A stretch of 64,000 nucleotides of DNA. Origin: Combretum micranthum. Lineage: Eukaryota; Streptophyta; Magnoliopsida; Myrtales; Combretaceae. Position 1 is the stretch's first letter. The number at the start of each line of letters is the position of its first letter. Positions 11,251 to 23,425 of this stretch are shown piece by piece. The stretch lies in the NCBI GenBank assembly GCA_024138025.1, contig JAMXBD010000063.1, positions 744,001 through 808,000 on the forward strand, given 5' to 3'. Below the pieces are notes generated by a model. It did no database searches, had not been told where the DNA came from, and worked only from the letters and a program-made list of their open reading frames with translations. A program made the position numbers and the translations under genes.

Positions 11251-13885
11251 GAGTCAAGTAAAAACAAAATTAGCATACTAGGGCAACCTAGATCAAAAGA
11301 TGATTGATCGTTTTCTTCATTAAGGGGTTTAGTTAAACTAATTTGCTCTTAGACAACTAGATTGAATTGTTAATAGTCGCTAAAGTGAGGAATGTGATAT
11401 TTTAGCATAATAAAATATTAGTTGATTATTTTTTATGCATGATTATAGGATTTTATATTCATTCATGTGTTAAGTTGCATTTTCCTGTGAGTGCAAAACT
11501 TGATAATGAACCTAAAGAATATTCTCACAATGAAGTTAATGTTTGTTGGTTATGCATGCACCAAAACTATAATTACTTAGATAAGGAGTTATAGGTTTGG
11601 TATTGGTTACCTCTGGAGGGTTGAGTATTCATGATCAAGTACTCAGTAGTTTCAGTTGCAACATCACCACAATAAGTAAATTCTTTAGATAGGTCACATT
11701 TAGGGGAGTTGTTCGCAATGACTAAAAAGAAAGGTAAATTGTAGGTTACTTAAGATTGTTATATTTATTATTATTGTAGTTAGTTCAAATTTAGTAGAGA
11801 TGAAGATGATTGTTGGGCTTGGACTTGTATGTTAGGTCTACAAAAAAATTACAATTAGTGGTGTGCCAAAAAGTTGTTCGACACAGCCATTTTGATACTT
11901 AAGTCAATTTACATCCCAAAGACATAAAAGTCTAGATAAATATAGGAGTATTAGAGTGATATTATTTTGCTGATGGTGCATAGTAAAGGCAAATATAGTA
12001 GTCAAGTTCTAGGTAATTATGCACATTGTGGGATGATGGAATAACTAGTGGTTGGTGACAAGTATTGGGGAAGTAGGGCAAAGCCATTAATCTACATTTA
12101 AATGTGCCTCCGGTAGTACTTGTAGTGGTTGGAAGGAATGTATGACTGACCTTATTTTGAGGCTCGCTTAGCCATAGTATCCGGTAGGTCGGCTTCTCAT
12201 GTTAAGTGAGTCATGATTAATATAAGCCTCGAAAATGAGCTAAAGAGGGTCAAACTTGGGCTCAATAAGTTCACTCGATTAAGCAATAGGTCATGCAAGG
12301 GTCTAGGATGCTCAAGATTCATATTTGACCATCAACAATAGTGGTCTAAAAAAATTATAGTTGATTACATACAAGTAATCTTTAATTGCAAGTGATGGTA
12401 GGAACTAAGAAGCGAAAGTTAGTATTCATGACTAGTGATCTTAATTAACTATTATAGAAGGCACTAATGAAAATTAGAAAAAAAAAAAAAAGAAATTATG
12501 TTTAAATGTAGGAAATTATATTCCAATTACTAATGATATCACTAATATGTGGCAATTTCCATCACCTATCATCGGGTTACCCTTACTAAGAGTCATAAGT
12601 GATTGTTACTAGGAGCTACAAGTATCTGCAATCACATGAGATTACTATAATGTTATTTAATAACTTAAAGACTTTAATTATAATAAATATCAAACAATTT
12701 TAAAAAAAAATAAAGTTTTTTTCCATAGACCAAATGTATCATGAGTTGTAAAAAATTCTTCCATAAAATTACCTTCAAAAGATTGCTCCTTATTAAGGGT
12801 GAAAAAAAAAACAATTAAGTCAAGTCAAATCAAATCAAATCAAACACATTTCAAAATATTCCCAGTTTAACTAGGAAATTTTCCAATCTATACCAAACCA
12901 AAAGATTATAATGTGTTTACAAAAATAAACAAAACCAAACTATTTTAAGAAGCCAAGTAATATTCTAATCATAATTGGATGATTATTTTTTATCGTAACA
13001 TGTTTTGGGAATAAAAGTAGGTTTATATTTATTAAAATGTATGTGTATTTGATTTTTATGATGACAATTTATTCAAAAATGTAGAGAAATTGACTTAATA
13101 TTGATTTTATCAACCTGTTATGTGAAACTACATTTTATGCAACTATGTTCTTTTGTAAATTTGTAAATTACAATTATATTATTAATCAAAGAAAATTAAA
13201 CCAAATCAATGATTATAGAATATTCTCTACACTAATACATAGCTAACTTATTTTATGTCGTGATTCAAAGAAAAAGTCAAATCAAGTCCAATCACAATCA
13301 TTCCCACTCATCATCAGTAAAAGCCATGGAAAAATTTTAACTCCATGAATTCAGTGGCCCAAGACAATTGAAAGCAGTGTCACAGGCTATTTTAAATTGG
13401 TCAGTTTAATTGCGATTTAACTTTAGGTTTAATTTTATTTTATTTATTAATCCTTTGTAATATAATTGAATTAAACCTCAAATCGGGTCGGATAATATTG
13501 ATAGAATGAATAATCAAAAGGGTGCAGCTAATTTATCAAAACCAAAAGAAATGGGACTTGAATTTTTTTTTTTTTTTTTTTTGGATCGCTTTAATTTTTC
13601 CCTGCTCTACATGACAGATATGTTCTCTTGCTAAAGCAACAGTTACAATCAATCATGATCTAAAGTTTGTAAGGCACATGTGGCTTAGCTCATCGCATGA
13701 GTACATCTACAGTTAAGGACAAAACTCATAATCTCGCAACCTTTTTAGTGGCTAATGGCGAAAATTTTCTATTTTCCCTTTCTTTGGGCCAAGTTAGGTT
13801 TTTATTTAATATTCCGCAAGATAATGAGTAAAACGATTTTTAGGAAAGGGAAAAAATATATATATATATATACATATATATGGCC
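11251..13885. other. spacer, decayed repeat words only
   Basis: No gene was recognised. At 12815-12845 there is a short (TCAAA)n run near AAGGGTGAAAAA, and 13400-13490 contains CAAATCGGGTCGG; both are typical of worn hAT-like elements, but no termini can be placed. A poly-T tract lies at 13564-13582 and a (TA)n tract at 13857-13880. Confidence 0.35.
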
Positions 13886-14225
13886 TCTAAGGGGTCTATT
13901 GATGTTAACGGTCTATTTACTTCACTGAATAAATAAGCTTATAATAAAATTTTTATTACTAAGAAATGAAATATAATTATAATAGGATTTTTTTTAATTG
14001 ATTTTTCATTTAAATTGGGGTATTTTGTAAAAAAGACAATTCAATAATGCAATTCACGTTTATTATTTTGAGAAAACAATTACTATTTAATATATTTTTT
14101 TAATAAGGATTCTTTATGGATAGTTATTACGGTTAAGTAAATACCACAATAGCTATTCATAAAAAGAATAAAGCTATAATAGAATTGTAATTATAGCAAA
14201 ATGAACAAACACTAAATATATTATT
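13886..14225. mobile_element. possible MITE
   Basis: The left end (words GGTCTATTTACTTCACTGA and AGCTTATAATAA) and the reverse complement of the right end (GTGTTTGTTCATTTTGC, ATTATAGCTTTATT) are loosely similar, with AT-rich sequence between. The repeats are too worn to define exact ends or a target duplication. Confidence 0.3.
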
Positions 14226-15633
14226 ATCGAAATAGAAACTCATTTATTTAGCATTTTAACAAGTAACATAACAGCTCTTTAGTATTGTTTTCCTTATTGC
14301 TATGAAAAAAGAGAAATTTAATGTGACGTATAAAAAATAATGGAATGCATATTTACCCTAGGAGATTAAGAGGACTATGGAATGTTAAAATTGATCCAAA
14401 TGTTCAAGGAGTTGAGCGTAATACTAACTTGAATTTTTACTCATTGTATTTGTAACGTTATTTAATGAAATTCGGATGATTTGCAACCATTTTAATTAGA
14501 TTCATTGATACAGGAGCATCGATTTTCCATTATTGTGCAATCAATAGATCTAAAATAAATTATACCAAAAGTCTTCGATATTTATTGATATTTGAAGATA
14601 AATTTATTTAAATTATCAGTGTTTTAAACGGTTAAACAAAATTAATATTTATCAAAATAAGAAATAAAATTTTATAATAAACCATTAAGAAAAATTAATA
14701 AAAAAACTAATCCGCATATTAATACTTTAAATAAATTTTATGAAATATTACACTTCATTTAGTTTACTTTAAAAAAATTATTTTTTTAATAATAAAATAT
14801 TAATATTTTATAGTATAATCTACGTATTAAATTTAAATTTAGATATTTCCTTGTTGATCTCTTTGGAGTAGAAACTAGAAACCAGCCAAAAGCATGTGAA
14901 AACAAAACACTAAAGTAATTTCAAAAAGTCACATGTCAGATTAGCACTGTTCAATTTACATCCATAGTGGAATTTGTCACCATACTATAATGTTTCTGGG
15001 TCCCAGCGTCGTCATCAATGATCTGGGCCGTCATAATTATTTTGTAAAGAAATATTATATATATAATTTATAATATAAAGTTCTCCAGTCTTGTCCAACG
15101 AATCTGGTCCACTTGTAAATTTGAAGATCGTATATAATAAATTCCCCTCATACCCACAACCGAGGACAAAACCAAGCCAAACTATCTGGGAATATCTAGG
15201 ACTTAGGACCATATATGGTATTTTAAGTAACTGCCAAATGTATCCTACAAAATTATAACAAGCATGTTCCATCATATGAAGCCATGTTTCGATCACCTTT
15301 TTCCTTATATTTAAAAATTAAAATTAAAACATATATAGATATTATATTATAAATAAAATAAAAGGTGAAATTTTATTTCCCTCCATCTTAATTTATTTTT
15401 CCTATTTTCATTTACCCTTTTTCTATAAATTGTCATACTACTAAGTGTTCAGTTATGCACATTTAGATGAAAATAGAAAAAATTTAACACAAACTCAAAA
15501 CCTTAAAAAGAATCCCTCTACTCATATCCCTTCTTCGCCAAACTCACTCTAGTCTAAAAAATTTTGCTATCATTAGGTATAGAAAGGCAATACAATTGAT
15601 GTAGGAAATTTCTAATACAACACGTGACACGAC
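14226..15633. other. AT-rich spacer, no gene recognised
   Basis: A 93-codon minus-strand frame (15015-15296) lies here but shows no motif, no second exon and no similarity that I recognise. The rest is AT-rich without clear structure. Confidence 0.4.
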
Positions 15634-16319
15634 TAGGGATGTCGACCCATCCAACCCGATAAATATCCTATAAGGTTAATACCCTATAGGGTTTGGGATG
15701 GATTTTGAGACGAGTATAAAACCCGTTAAGAAATCCGAACCCGTTAAAATATATAAATATATATTATGTTCAGCTTTAGTCTCTCAAATTAATCAATTAT
15801 GCTTCATTAATTGTCAAGCTATTTTTTTTTCTTTTTTATTAAATCATTTAGAAAAAGTAAAAGACCCTAGAATGGTAGACTAGTACTCTATGATCTCTAT
15901 TTCCAGTCTTGGTCCTGACTCACTCTCCTCAAATTCAAGCCTCTTACTTCAACTGCCACATTATTTCATTCAATGATTTACTTCCCATGAAAATGATTGA
16001 AATTTTATAAAGAGGATTGCATAATTAATGATAAGAGTTTTTTTCTTGATTTGTAAAGTGGGAACGGATCGAAAATAGAAAAAGATGAAAAAAAACATTT
16101 ATAATGATATTTTAAATATTCTATTATGTAATGATTATAATTTTATATCAGGTTTCGGGTTCAAATTTGAATACACCTATAGGGTTTGTCTATGGGGTTT
16201 TGGGTTCATGAACAAAAACCCTATAAGGTTTAGGACGAGTTTTGGGAATCCTATTGGGTATCGGATCTGAGTTTGGATTTTAGTATACTTGTCCCAAACC
16301 TGTCCCGGTTGTATCCCTA
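15634..16319. mobile_element. non-autonomous hAT-like element with 8-bp target duplication
   Basis: The 686-bp block begins TAGGGATG and ends CATCCCTA-like (ATCCCTA), giving a perfect 7-bp terminal inverted repeat that continues imperfectly inward (AACC and GGG words). It is flanked on both sides by GACACGAC (15626-15633 and 16320-16327), an exact 8-bp duplication, which is the hAT signature. Both subterminal regions repeat words such as CCTATAGGGTTT and TTTTGGG. The interior is AT-rich and has no transposase, so it is non-autonomous. A relative with the same plan lies at 62475-63202. Confidence 0.85.
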
Positions 16320-16327
16320 GACACGAC

Positions 16328-16958
16328 ATGCAACATTAACACCATTATATTGTAATTAGAAATATAACATGAATGCTCTATAATTAGAAATACAACAGTA
16401 TCAATAAAACATACAATCTTTTAATCACAATTATATTATGAATAATTAAAAGATAATTTAATCATTTATGATCCATAACAATGCCTTCATATGAGTTATC
16501 ACGCCATAAATAATAATATAATTAGCAAAATATAAAGCACCAAGAGGCTAAATATATGAACTCCTCTAGCAGAGTGAATATAGCAATTTCGAAGCTTCAA
16601 AGCAATAACATACAAAATCATTTCATAATAAAAAGGAAAGAAAAATTTACTCTCTACTTCTTTGAGAGTTATTCATATCTACTCATCATTCCAATTTTGT
16701 CGGATGTCTGGAGTTTAAACTAGAAACTCAGTACAACCATAATGCCCCTAGTTCATTACTACATACCGGAACTAAACATGCTACATCAAAAGACCAAAAA
16801 CAGGCAAACTATATATACTTAGAAACTACAAGGCTGGTGGACTATGTTACAAAGCTTGATGGAGGAGCAGCCTACACGCGCCACCAAGCAACGGCCAGTT
16901 TGGAGAACCCTAATGCTCTCGAGCAGAAGATGAGAAGCTCAGCTCATTGCTCCGAGAC
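16328..16958 (-). other. 3' flank of the MYC2-like gene
   Basis: This stretch follows the stop codon of the minus-strand MYC2-like gene. The 100-150 bases nearest the stop are less AT-rich and probably form the 3' UTR. No confident polyadenylation signal could be chosen. This flank has no counterpart beside the second MYC copy because that duplication starts inside the gene. Confidence 0.4.
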
Positions 16959-18965
16959 CTATCCGGTTTCGCCAATCCTGGATGATAGGGCTGCCCTAAG
17001 CTGCTCTTGCGTGTAAAACCGGCTGCCCATCTTCACCATCGCCTGTTGGATCATCAGGTCATTCACTACAGAGACAGTAGCATGGCTCACTTCAAGGTCC
17101 AACTCCTGGATTGCTACCATCAGTTTGGCAGCCGGGTGGTTCTCTCGGCTACTTTGAACTCGAATTGTTGCATCCCAACCGATTATCTTCACGTCTATAT
17201 CTAATTCAACCAATTTGCTTCCCAAGAGTGTCGAAGTCTTGGCGTTTTGATCGGATTGAGACGACATTTCCTTCTTCAAAGCACTCAGTTGGTTTTGCAA
17301 ATCCTCCTTATCCGACTCGGTCGCTTGTAGCTTAGAGTTGAGCTCCTTAATGTACGCGATAGCATCTCCTAGAAGGGATGCCTTATCCATCTTTGACACA
17401 TTTGGAACCACAGCTCGAAGCGCATAAAATTTCTGATTCAGCTTCTCCCTCCTCTGTCTCTCTGCCTCAACATGATTCAATGGTTCTTCCCTCCCATTCG
17501 CGGGTTTCCTACCCCTCTTGCGGGGCTTCTTCTCGGGCTCAACAACCCTCCTGCTCTCCACATCCTTGACAACCGAAGCATCAAGATCCGACTGATCCGA
17601 ATCCCCTGCACCCCCGCCAGGATTGCCCACCCCTGTAGAAGGCACAAACACACCAGACGTAAACGAAAGCATTCCCTCCTCATTACTACCACGCGAAGTA
17701 GGTGAAGATCCCTTCTTTTTACTCTCCTCAGCTACCGTCAATTGCGATTGACTCGAAAACAACTTCCCATTAGCAGAACCCCCCTTATTCTCACTAAACT
17801 CAAGCATCCCACCCAACTGCGGTTTCAATGCACCCGAATTCCCATTCCTCGCACTGCTAGCATCCAACGTATAATCCGCGAAATTCAATTCTTTTGAATA
17901 AAACCCTGGATTGCTATTAGCACTATGCTGGTTTTGGTGGCTCGCTTTATGCTGTACATGAACCGTGCTGGGGCTTTCAGTCAAACTACTAGTACTACGA
18001 TTCTCAAAATGAGGTTTTTCTTTTTCCTTAACAGAATGATCACTAGCATGATAATCCGAACCAACAACATGAACAGAATTATCCCTCACCTCGATACTGC
18101 CCGGGTTATCATTAATCCACATCGAAGATGGATCGTTGTCGTTCGTATGGCATCCTTTCGAACCCGAATCATCGAATTCCCAAACACCCCCAACACCATT
18201 ATGCCCACTCCCCAATCCTTCCCCACCACCACCACCGCAACCACCAAAATTAAACAAGACCCTAGTCCTGTTAATCAAATCCAAGCTCTCGAAAATCACC
18301 TCTGTAGACCCCAACTCCACAACCCCACTTGGCAAAGGTATACAAACCATGGTCTGCAACCCGTAACCAGCCGCCTCATTCGCTCTAGCACAGCCCCGGC
18401 TCTCGAGCTCAACAGGCCCGGCGATCCAGATATGACACGAGTCGACAAAAGCCCGACCGGGCAGACCGAAACCATTAACGAAAGACTGAGTCATGGAGAC
18501 CAGGTAGAACCACTCCGTATCCGTAACTTCCTCTTCGACACTAGCATCACTGACACCGCCGCTCCCGGATATCAGGGAATTGAGGTGGCGGAGGACGTAT
18601 TTACGGTGCTCCTGCTCTGTGGAGGAAGAAGGTGGGGAGGGCGTCGTCTTGTGCTTGTTTTCTTCACCTTTGTAATAGCCATCAGCCCAGCAGAGGATTG
18701 GGGAGGTTGAAACGGAATAGTCGTAGGAACACTGCCAGAAGATGGCGTAGGTCCAGCTGTGTGGGGACTTCTCGATTAGGGTTTGGAGACGCTGCTGGAG
18801 GGAGTCTTCGTTGAATAAGAAAGAAGTAGCAGCAGCAGCAGGAGGTTGTTGTTGTTGTTGGGTATGGATTGGTGGAAGAGATGGTTGTGGCCATATGGAG
18901 GATAGATCTGAAGAGGACATGAAAGCTTCGGTCATTGAACTGTTCTCGTCCGACCAGAGATTCAT
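16959..18965 (-). CDS. MYC2: MYC2-like bHLH transcription factor
   Basis: An uninterrupted 668-codon frame, consistent with the intronless MYC2 family. In jasmonate signalling these nuclear proteins bind G-box/E-box DNA, are repressed by JAZ proteins and recruit MED25. Visible parts in order: a poly-Gln/poly-Ala stretch (36-46); the bHLH-MYC_N region with the JAZ-interaction domain (about 70-135, containing [11 protein letters not shown] with Asp95); the acidic activation segment [15 protein letters not shown] (144-158); Gly/Ser-rich linker (240-470); a basic nuclear-localisation patch [10 protein letters not shown] (479-488); the bHLH (495-547) with His498, Glu502 and Arg506 in the E-box-reading positions; a coiled coil to about 570; and an ACT-like C-terminal domain (580-665). 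Length fits MYC2 (slightly over 600 residues in relatives) better than MYC3/MYC4, but orthology needs a tree. The first ATG opens with the family-like MNLW. Confidence 0.95.
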   Translation of the reverse strand: MNLWSDENSSMTEAFMSSSDLSSIWPQPSLPPIHTQQQQQPPAAAATSFLFNEDSLQQRLQTLIEKSPHSWTYAIFWQCSYDYSVSTSPILCWADGYYKGEENKHKTTPSPPSSSTEQEHRKYVLRHLNSLISGSGGVSDASVEEEVTDTEWFYLVSMTQSFVNGFGLPGRAFVDSCHIWIAGPVELESRGCARANEAAGYGLQTMVCIPLPSGVVELGSTEVIFESLDLINRTRVLFNFGGCGGGGGEGLGSGHNGVGGVWEFDDSGSKGCHTNDNDPSSMWINDNPGSIEVRDNSVHVVGSDYHASDHSVKEKEKPHFENRSTSSLTESPSTVHVQHKASHQNQHSANSNPGFYSKELNFADYTLDASSARNGNSGALKPQLGGMLEFSENKGGSANGKLFSSQSQLTVAEESKKKGSSPTSRGSNEEGMLSFTSGVFVPSTGVGNPGGGAGDSDQSDLDASVVKDVESRRVVEPEKKPRKRGRKPANGREEPLNHVEAERQRREKLNQKFYALRAVVPNVSKMDKASLLGDAIAYIKELNSKLQATESDKEDLQNQLSALKKEMSSQSDQNAKTSTLLGSKLVELDIDVKIIGWDATIRVQSSRENHPAAKLMVAIQELDLEVSHATVSVVNDLMIQQAMVKMGSRFYTQEQLRAALSSRIGETG

Positions 18966-19034
18966 TTTCTTTTATTTTTTAAGGTTTTTTTTCTTTTGTT
19001 GTTTGTTAAGGTTTTCTTTCCTTTTACATAAGGA

Positions 19035-19049
19035 TTAAAAATAAGACAT
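19035..19049 (-). CDS. upstream ORF 1 in the MYC2-like leader
   Basis: A five-codon frame (Met-Ser-Tyr-Phe-stop) about 70 bases before the MYC2-like start, with ACC before the ATG. Such short uORFs can lower translation of the main ORF, but activity here is inferred only. The aligned ATG is the start codon of the truncated MYC frame at 55570-55572 in the second copy. Confidence 0.4.
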   Translation of the reverse strand: MSYF

Positions 19050-19074
19050 GGTGAAGAGAGAGAAAGGGAAGGAA

Positions 19075-19098
19075 TTACAAGGTTTTGAAGGTTTTCAT
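19075..19098 (-). CDS. upstream ORF 2 in the MYC2-like leader
   Basis: An eight-codon frame (seven residues plus stop) with an internal repeat of Lys-Thr. It lies in the probable leader, upstream of uORF 1. The second copy of the locus has lost its start, judging by the aligned bases near 55620. Transcript extent is not known from sequence, so leader membership is inferred. Confidence 0.3.
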   Translation of the reverse strand: MKTFKTL

Positions 19099-20400
19099 TT
19101 TTTTTTTTCCCTTTTCCTTAAGGTTTTAATGATGAAAATTTTTTAATTTGAGGAAGGAAGAGATGGTGAGTGGACAAAGGAGTTTGGAAGTGAAGCTGAA
19201 GAGAAGAGATAGAGAGACAGTGAGTGGACGGGAGAGGAGAGGTGAGGGGAGGAGGATATGAGAAAGGAGAGAGAAAGAAAGAGGAGAGGAGGATGATATG
19301 AGAGAGAAAGAGAAACGGGTTGACGATTTAATCGGGAAGGATAAAGCCGGCGTAATGTAACTACAACAAAAGAGCCACTTCTTTTTCTTTTCTTTTTTTT
19401 TTTAAATCTTTAATTGATTGTTTCGTTAAATTCATATTTACTTTTTTATGAGGACATATTCTCTCTTTTCTTTTTCTATTTCTTTTACCTATATTCTCAT
19501 GTTGAATAAATTGGTTAGTTCTAAATAAATCCCTTCTTTTTTACATGTATTTTGATTTTATTTTCAAAATTAAGTTTTCTAAATTTTAATCCTTCAAAAA
19601 AAATACTCTTTAATTGTTATTTATTCCTATAAGAGTTATAAAGCATCTTTTTTAAAAATATTTAAGGATGATTACAAAAAAAAAAAAAAAAATAGTTAAG
19701 TGAATGATAAATAAAAATGGAAAATGCCCATTAACCATTTCAAGTTATTAATTGAATATGATGTTTAATTATATTTTTTTCATAATGACCGTATTCGAAA
19801 TTTATTCCAATAATAAAGTCTCCCGATGCCTAACTAACATTATCAAAACTAATGTTTTCAACTAGAATGATAGATGATGTATAACTAGATATTCCTTTGG
19901 TTAGCTCCCACCTACAATTAAGAGTTATACTGTAACTCAAGTGAAAGTTTCTTACAAGTTTAGTGAAGGCAATTAATGAGCACTTAAATAATGCGGCAAG
20001 AGGTTTCCACTTGAGAGAAGTAACAATCAAACCTACTATGAAAGGGTTTTAAAGGGATAATTGAGATGCAAGGGTTAATTGGGTTATAAAAGAGTTGGGC
20101 GTTGAAAAGATGTTTAAGTGAAGAAAATATAATTAAAGAATATTTGCTAATTAATTGTCCGACTATTTTATGTTGAATATGGACGCATATGTGGTAGTTT
20201 CTTCCCAATGATGTGGTCTTTCAAGACCTAACAAATAGTATCAAAACCGATGGTCCAACTCACATGAAAGAATAAATATGGCTATTTTAAATTTTTTGTA
20301 ATTGTTATATTTACTTTTCTTTAATTTATAAATATTGGTTGAAATTTTTTTGACTCTTGAAATACTTTTTAACATTTTTACATATCATTGTTCTTGTGTA

Positions 20401-21385
20401 TAGGGGTGTAAACAAAACGAGTCGAGTTGAACTACGATTTCGCCTGCTTACACTTGGCTTGTTTAATTTTTAATAAACTCGAGCCGAGCCAAGTTCTTAA
20501 CGAGTCTAAAATATGTAGGCTAGGTCTGAAGCTCGTTAAGAATTCTCTAGCCTGAGCTCGGCTCATTTTGCATATATAATTATATTTTTAATTATATTTA
20601 TGATATTATATTAATATATTATATATATGTTAAACAAGCTATTTACGAGCTTGCCTTTAGCGTTCACTCGCTTAAAAGAGCAAGCCATGGCCAATTTTTT
20701 CTTTTTTCCCATTTAAAAGAAAGCCAAATTGGTCAGGCCCATTTAACTTAGGGCCAAAGCGGGCTGGTCCATGACCGGACAGGCTAGGTCGGCTTATGGG
20801 CTATCTATTAAAAAAAAAAAAAGAGGAAAAATTTAAGACAAAAATAATAATAACATATTAATGATTATTTATGATATGTTATCAAGGATGATTGATTGAT
20901 TGATAGATATAAACATCACATGCATAATAACATTTTTTAAGTACACATTTATTAATTTATACGTAATATTATATTCAAAAAATTATTTTTAAAAATTATA
21001 TATAAGTATAGCAATAAAATAAATCATTGATATATATATATATAATACAAAAATATATAAATATTTTAATTTTCTCATGAATTAACATAAAAATAAAAAC
21101 AAAAAATAAATTCATTTTGGCCCATACCCAACTGGGGCCAAAATGGCTTGGCCTATATGCCTACCTCGCACTTAAACTTGGCTCATTTAACATATATAAT
21201 TATATTTATAATATTATAATAATATTATACATATATGTTAAACGTGTCTAGCTTGCGAGCTTTTAATTGAACCTGTTTGCGAGTCAGCTCATGAGTCTGA
21301 AAACAAGCTCATGTCCTACTTATTTAGCTAAACGAGCTTAAATTTGAGCTGAAGCTTGACTTGTTTTGAGTGTAATTTGGCTTAA
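20401..21385. mobile_element. hAT-like non-autonomous insertion, copy A only
   Basis: Copy A is interrupted here relative to copy B, where the flanks are contiguous near 57555. The insert begins AGGGGTGTAAACAAAACGAG and ends with the roughly complementary CTTGTTTTGAGTGTAATT; this kind of start, with repeated CGAGC/GAGCTCG words, is common in plant hAT-like elements. Two internal direct repeats (about 20570-20660 and 21190-21265) bracket a GGCC-rich segment (20685-21170), suggesting a nested insertion. Target duplication is not readable. Confidence 0.55.
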
Positions 21386-22560
21386 TTGCAGTCTTAATTG
21401 TTAATTACCCGTAAAAGCAAATTAAAGGGAAAAATTAAAGGAAACTGACAACATTTTCAAAATGAAAAGTTGAACAGCCTTGATACATTGAATTTCTTTC
21501 TGTTGTTCGTTTATATTCCTCACAGCCAATCACAGATAAACAATCGCGACATAGTACGGACCATGGTTTGTCTCTAGTAGTAAATTAGTAATCATGGCAA
21601 AAAAAAAAAAAACCCATTGTCAACCGCGAGTTTTTTAAATTATTACAAAAAGTATTTCACAATTTAGGGACTTCGATTAGAATAAATGGCTAAAAAAATA
21701 TAAAAAAAAAATGTACGTAGAAGTAACTTAATTTTGAAAGAATAGCGGTCAAAACAAAATTTTTGTAAGAATATGTAGAGCTTTCAATTATTTCTATTAT
21801 TTTATTCTTCTTCCCTTTTCTTTACCCCACTCTCAGTCTCGCTGGCCGCCATCCTTTATCAAGAATTCATGATCCAGCCAGATAATTAATTAAAGCGGTC
21901 ACTTTTTACCATCTCTAATTCCTATATTATAATAATAGTAATAAAAGCTTATACGCTGTAGGATATAGCTTATATGATCAGTTGATAGGGACAGCATTAA
22001 GCCTCGGATTTTAGGAGTTAAAAGAGGGAAATTTTACTTATTTTAGTCGTTTTGTATAATTCTTTTAATTTTATTTAGCAATAAATTTTTTATTTAGATT
22101 TAAGAATTTAAATGCTTTATTCTCTTCTTTATTGGATTTTTTTTAAATTTTATATTCTTTTTTGCAAAAAAAATAATATAAGATATATATATATATATTT
22201 TTCCATTGGATCCATTAGTACAACACAGATCAAAATTGGTCACACGCATTAGAATCTACTAAAATAATAAATACATGTTAAATTATTTTAACACTTGCAT
22301 TATTTGAAAAATCTTGATTTAACAAATTGTTATACTTCGATCTAGTACTGATGGATTTTTTTGGTACTTACTGTAGTTATTCTAAAAAATTGATTTATTC
22401 CCGTTTTGCTGTATTGATCATTAAAATCCAAGAAATTGCATGTATAAAACAATGAATACTTATATACATGTATACAACCAAGATATTGTATTGAAGAGAA
22501 ATTTTTCACTTCAGTATAATATTTTATCAATTCAAGATATGTATACTAAAGCTATAGTTC

Positions 22561-23199
22561 TTTTGTATGTTATAAACTATTAAATTTACTCCCTTGATAT
22601 TTGAATTGCTTGACATAATACTATAATGTGATGTTTAGTACATCGGAATGGACCCAGAATGGAATCACAATTTCGAATTGTATTCCATTCCTTACATTTG
22701 GATGCACTTTTAGAAGTCGAAATCGCGTTCCTTGCAATCGACGATTTCAACTTCAAAGAAGAAATCGATTTTGTCTTGGTGGAATCGTGATTCCATTTTC
22801 ACTTTATTAATTGTACAAAGTGTAATTACTCTTTTTATTCTATCACATATTTGTATTTGCATTTATTACTTGGGGCAATTTTGACAAATATACTTTATAG
22901 TCATTCCATTTCATGTAACCATCCAACATAGAAATAGATTTGTCATTTCAGAACTCATTCCATTCCATTCTATTGGAAACGATTTCTACCTACCAAATGT
23001 GACGAAGGGGAACAATTCAAGAGAAGAAATTTCATTTGTTTAATTTGACTTCTTAATTTTGAAAATCTTAAGATTTTTTATTTTTTTAATTCAAAATATT
23101 ATTATATAGATAAACTCTCTAGAAAGACCTTAAAGATGAGATAAAATATTTTATAATAAAAATGTTTTTTTAATTGAAATGTTAATATAGCATGTTTGA
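22561..23199. other. AT-rich DNA with a possible MITE
   Basis: Bases 22640-22990 hold several opposed GAATGGAATC / GATTCCATTC words around CACAATTTCG, as in palindromic plant MITEs. Ends are not defined. No gene. Confidence 0.35.
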
Positions 23200-23425
23200 G
23201 AATATTCCAAAAACTTCACTAATTGAAAACGTTTTACTTAGATGCATATTTATTTTTGAAACTTTTAAAGTGCATATTTGAACCATCTGAATTTTCAAAA
23301 ATTGACATGGTTAAGATGAATTAATATTCTTAGTCAACAAAAATGCTCTATGAAAGTTTTTTTTTTTTTTTGAGAATATGGTAAATTCATGTATAAGTGA
23401 AAGTTTGAGGGGATAATTTATGATT
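23200..23425. repeat. dispersed repeat family X, copy 1
   Basis: It shares ordered words with 26245-26450: AACTTT..AAAGTG, CTTT/TTTTCAAAAATT, ATGGTTAAG or CAGTTAAG, and a closing GTGAAAG. Both copies sit in the same orientation and resemble short plant MITE-type repeats with AAACTTTCA ends. No coding capacity. Confidence 0.45.

Larger units (their letters stand above)
18966..19372 (-). promoter_or_regulatory. probable 5' leader and proximal promoter of the MYC2-like gene
   Basis: Read on the minus strand, 19050-19320 is strongly CT-rich with runs of CTCTC and CTTTC, then becomes A-rich towards the start codon. CT-rich leaders are frequent in plant regulatory genes. No clear TATA box or CACGTG G-box was seen. 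The stretch is conserved in the second copy (about 55573-55800) apart from a deletion next to the start codon. Confidence 0.45.
17782..22560. repeat. segmental duplication, copy A
   Basis: This interval is collinear, same orientation, with 54662-64000. Matching anchors include the middle of the MYC gene, the CT-rich leader, 19720-20210 (with 56050-56580), 20330-20400 plus 21400-21480 (with 57500-57640), 21640-21990 (with 62335-63400) and 22280-22560 (with 63690-64000). Copy A carries one insertion absent from B (20401-about 21385). Divergence in non-coding parts looks to be of the order of 10-20% by eye. Confidence 0.85.

Noticed and set aside
15015..15296. 93-codon minus-strand frame
   Set aside because: No family similarity that I recognise, and no supporting splice or promoter structure; length is within chance for this DNA.
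17925..18710. Long plus-strand frames inside the MYC2-like gene
   Set aside because: They are antisense shadows of a GC-richer coding region with no motif; the minus-strand frame explains the sequence fully.
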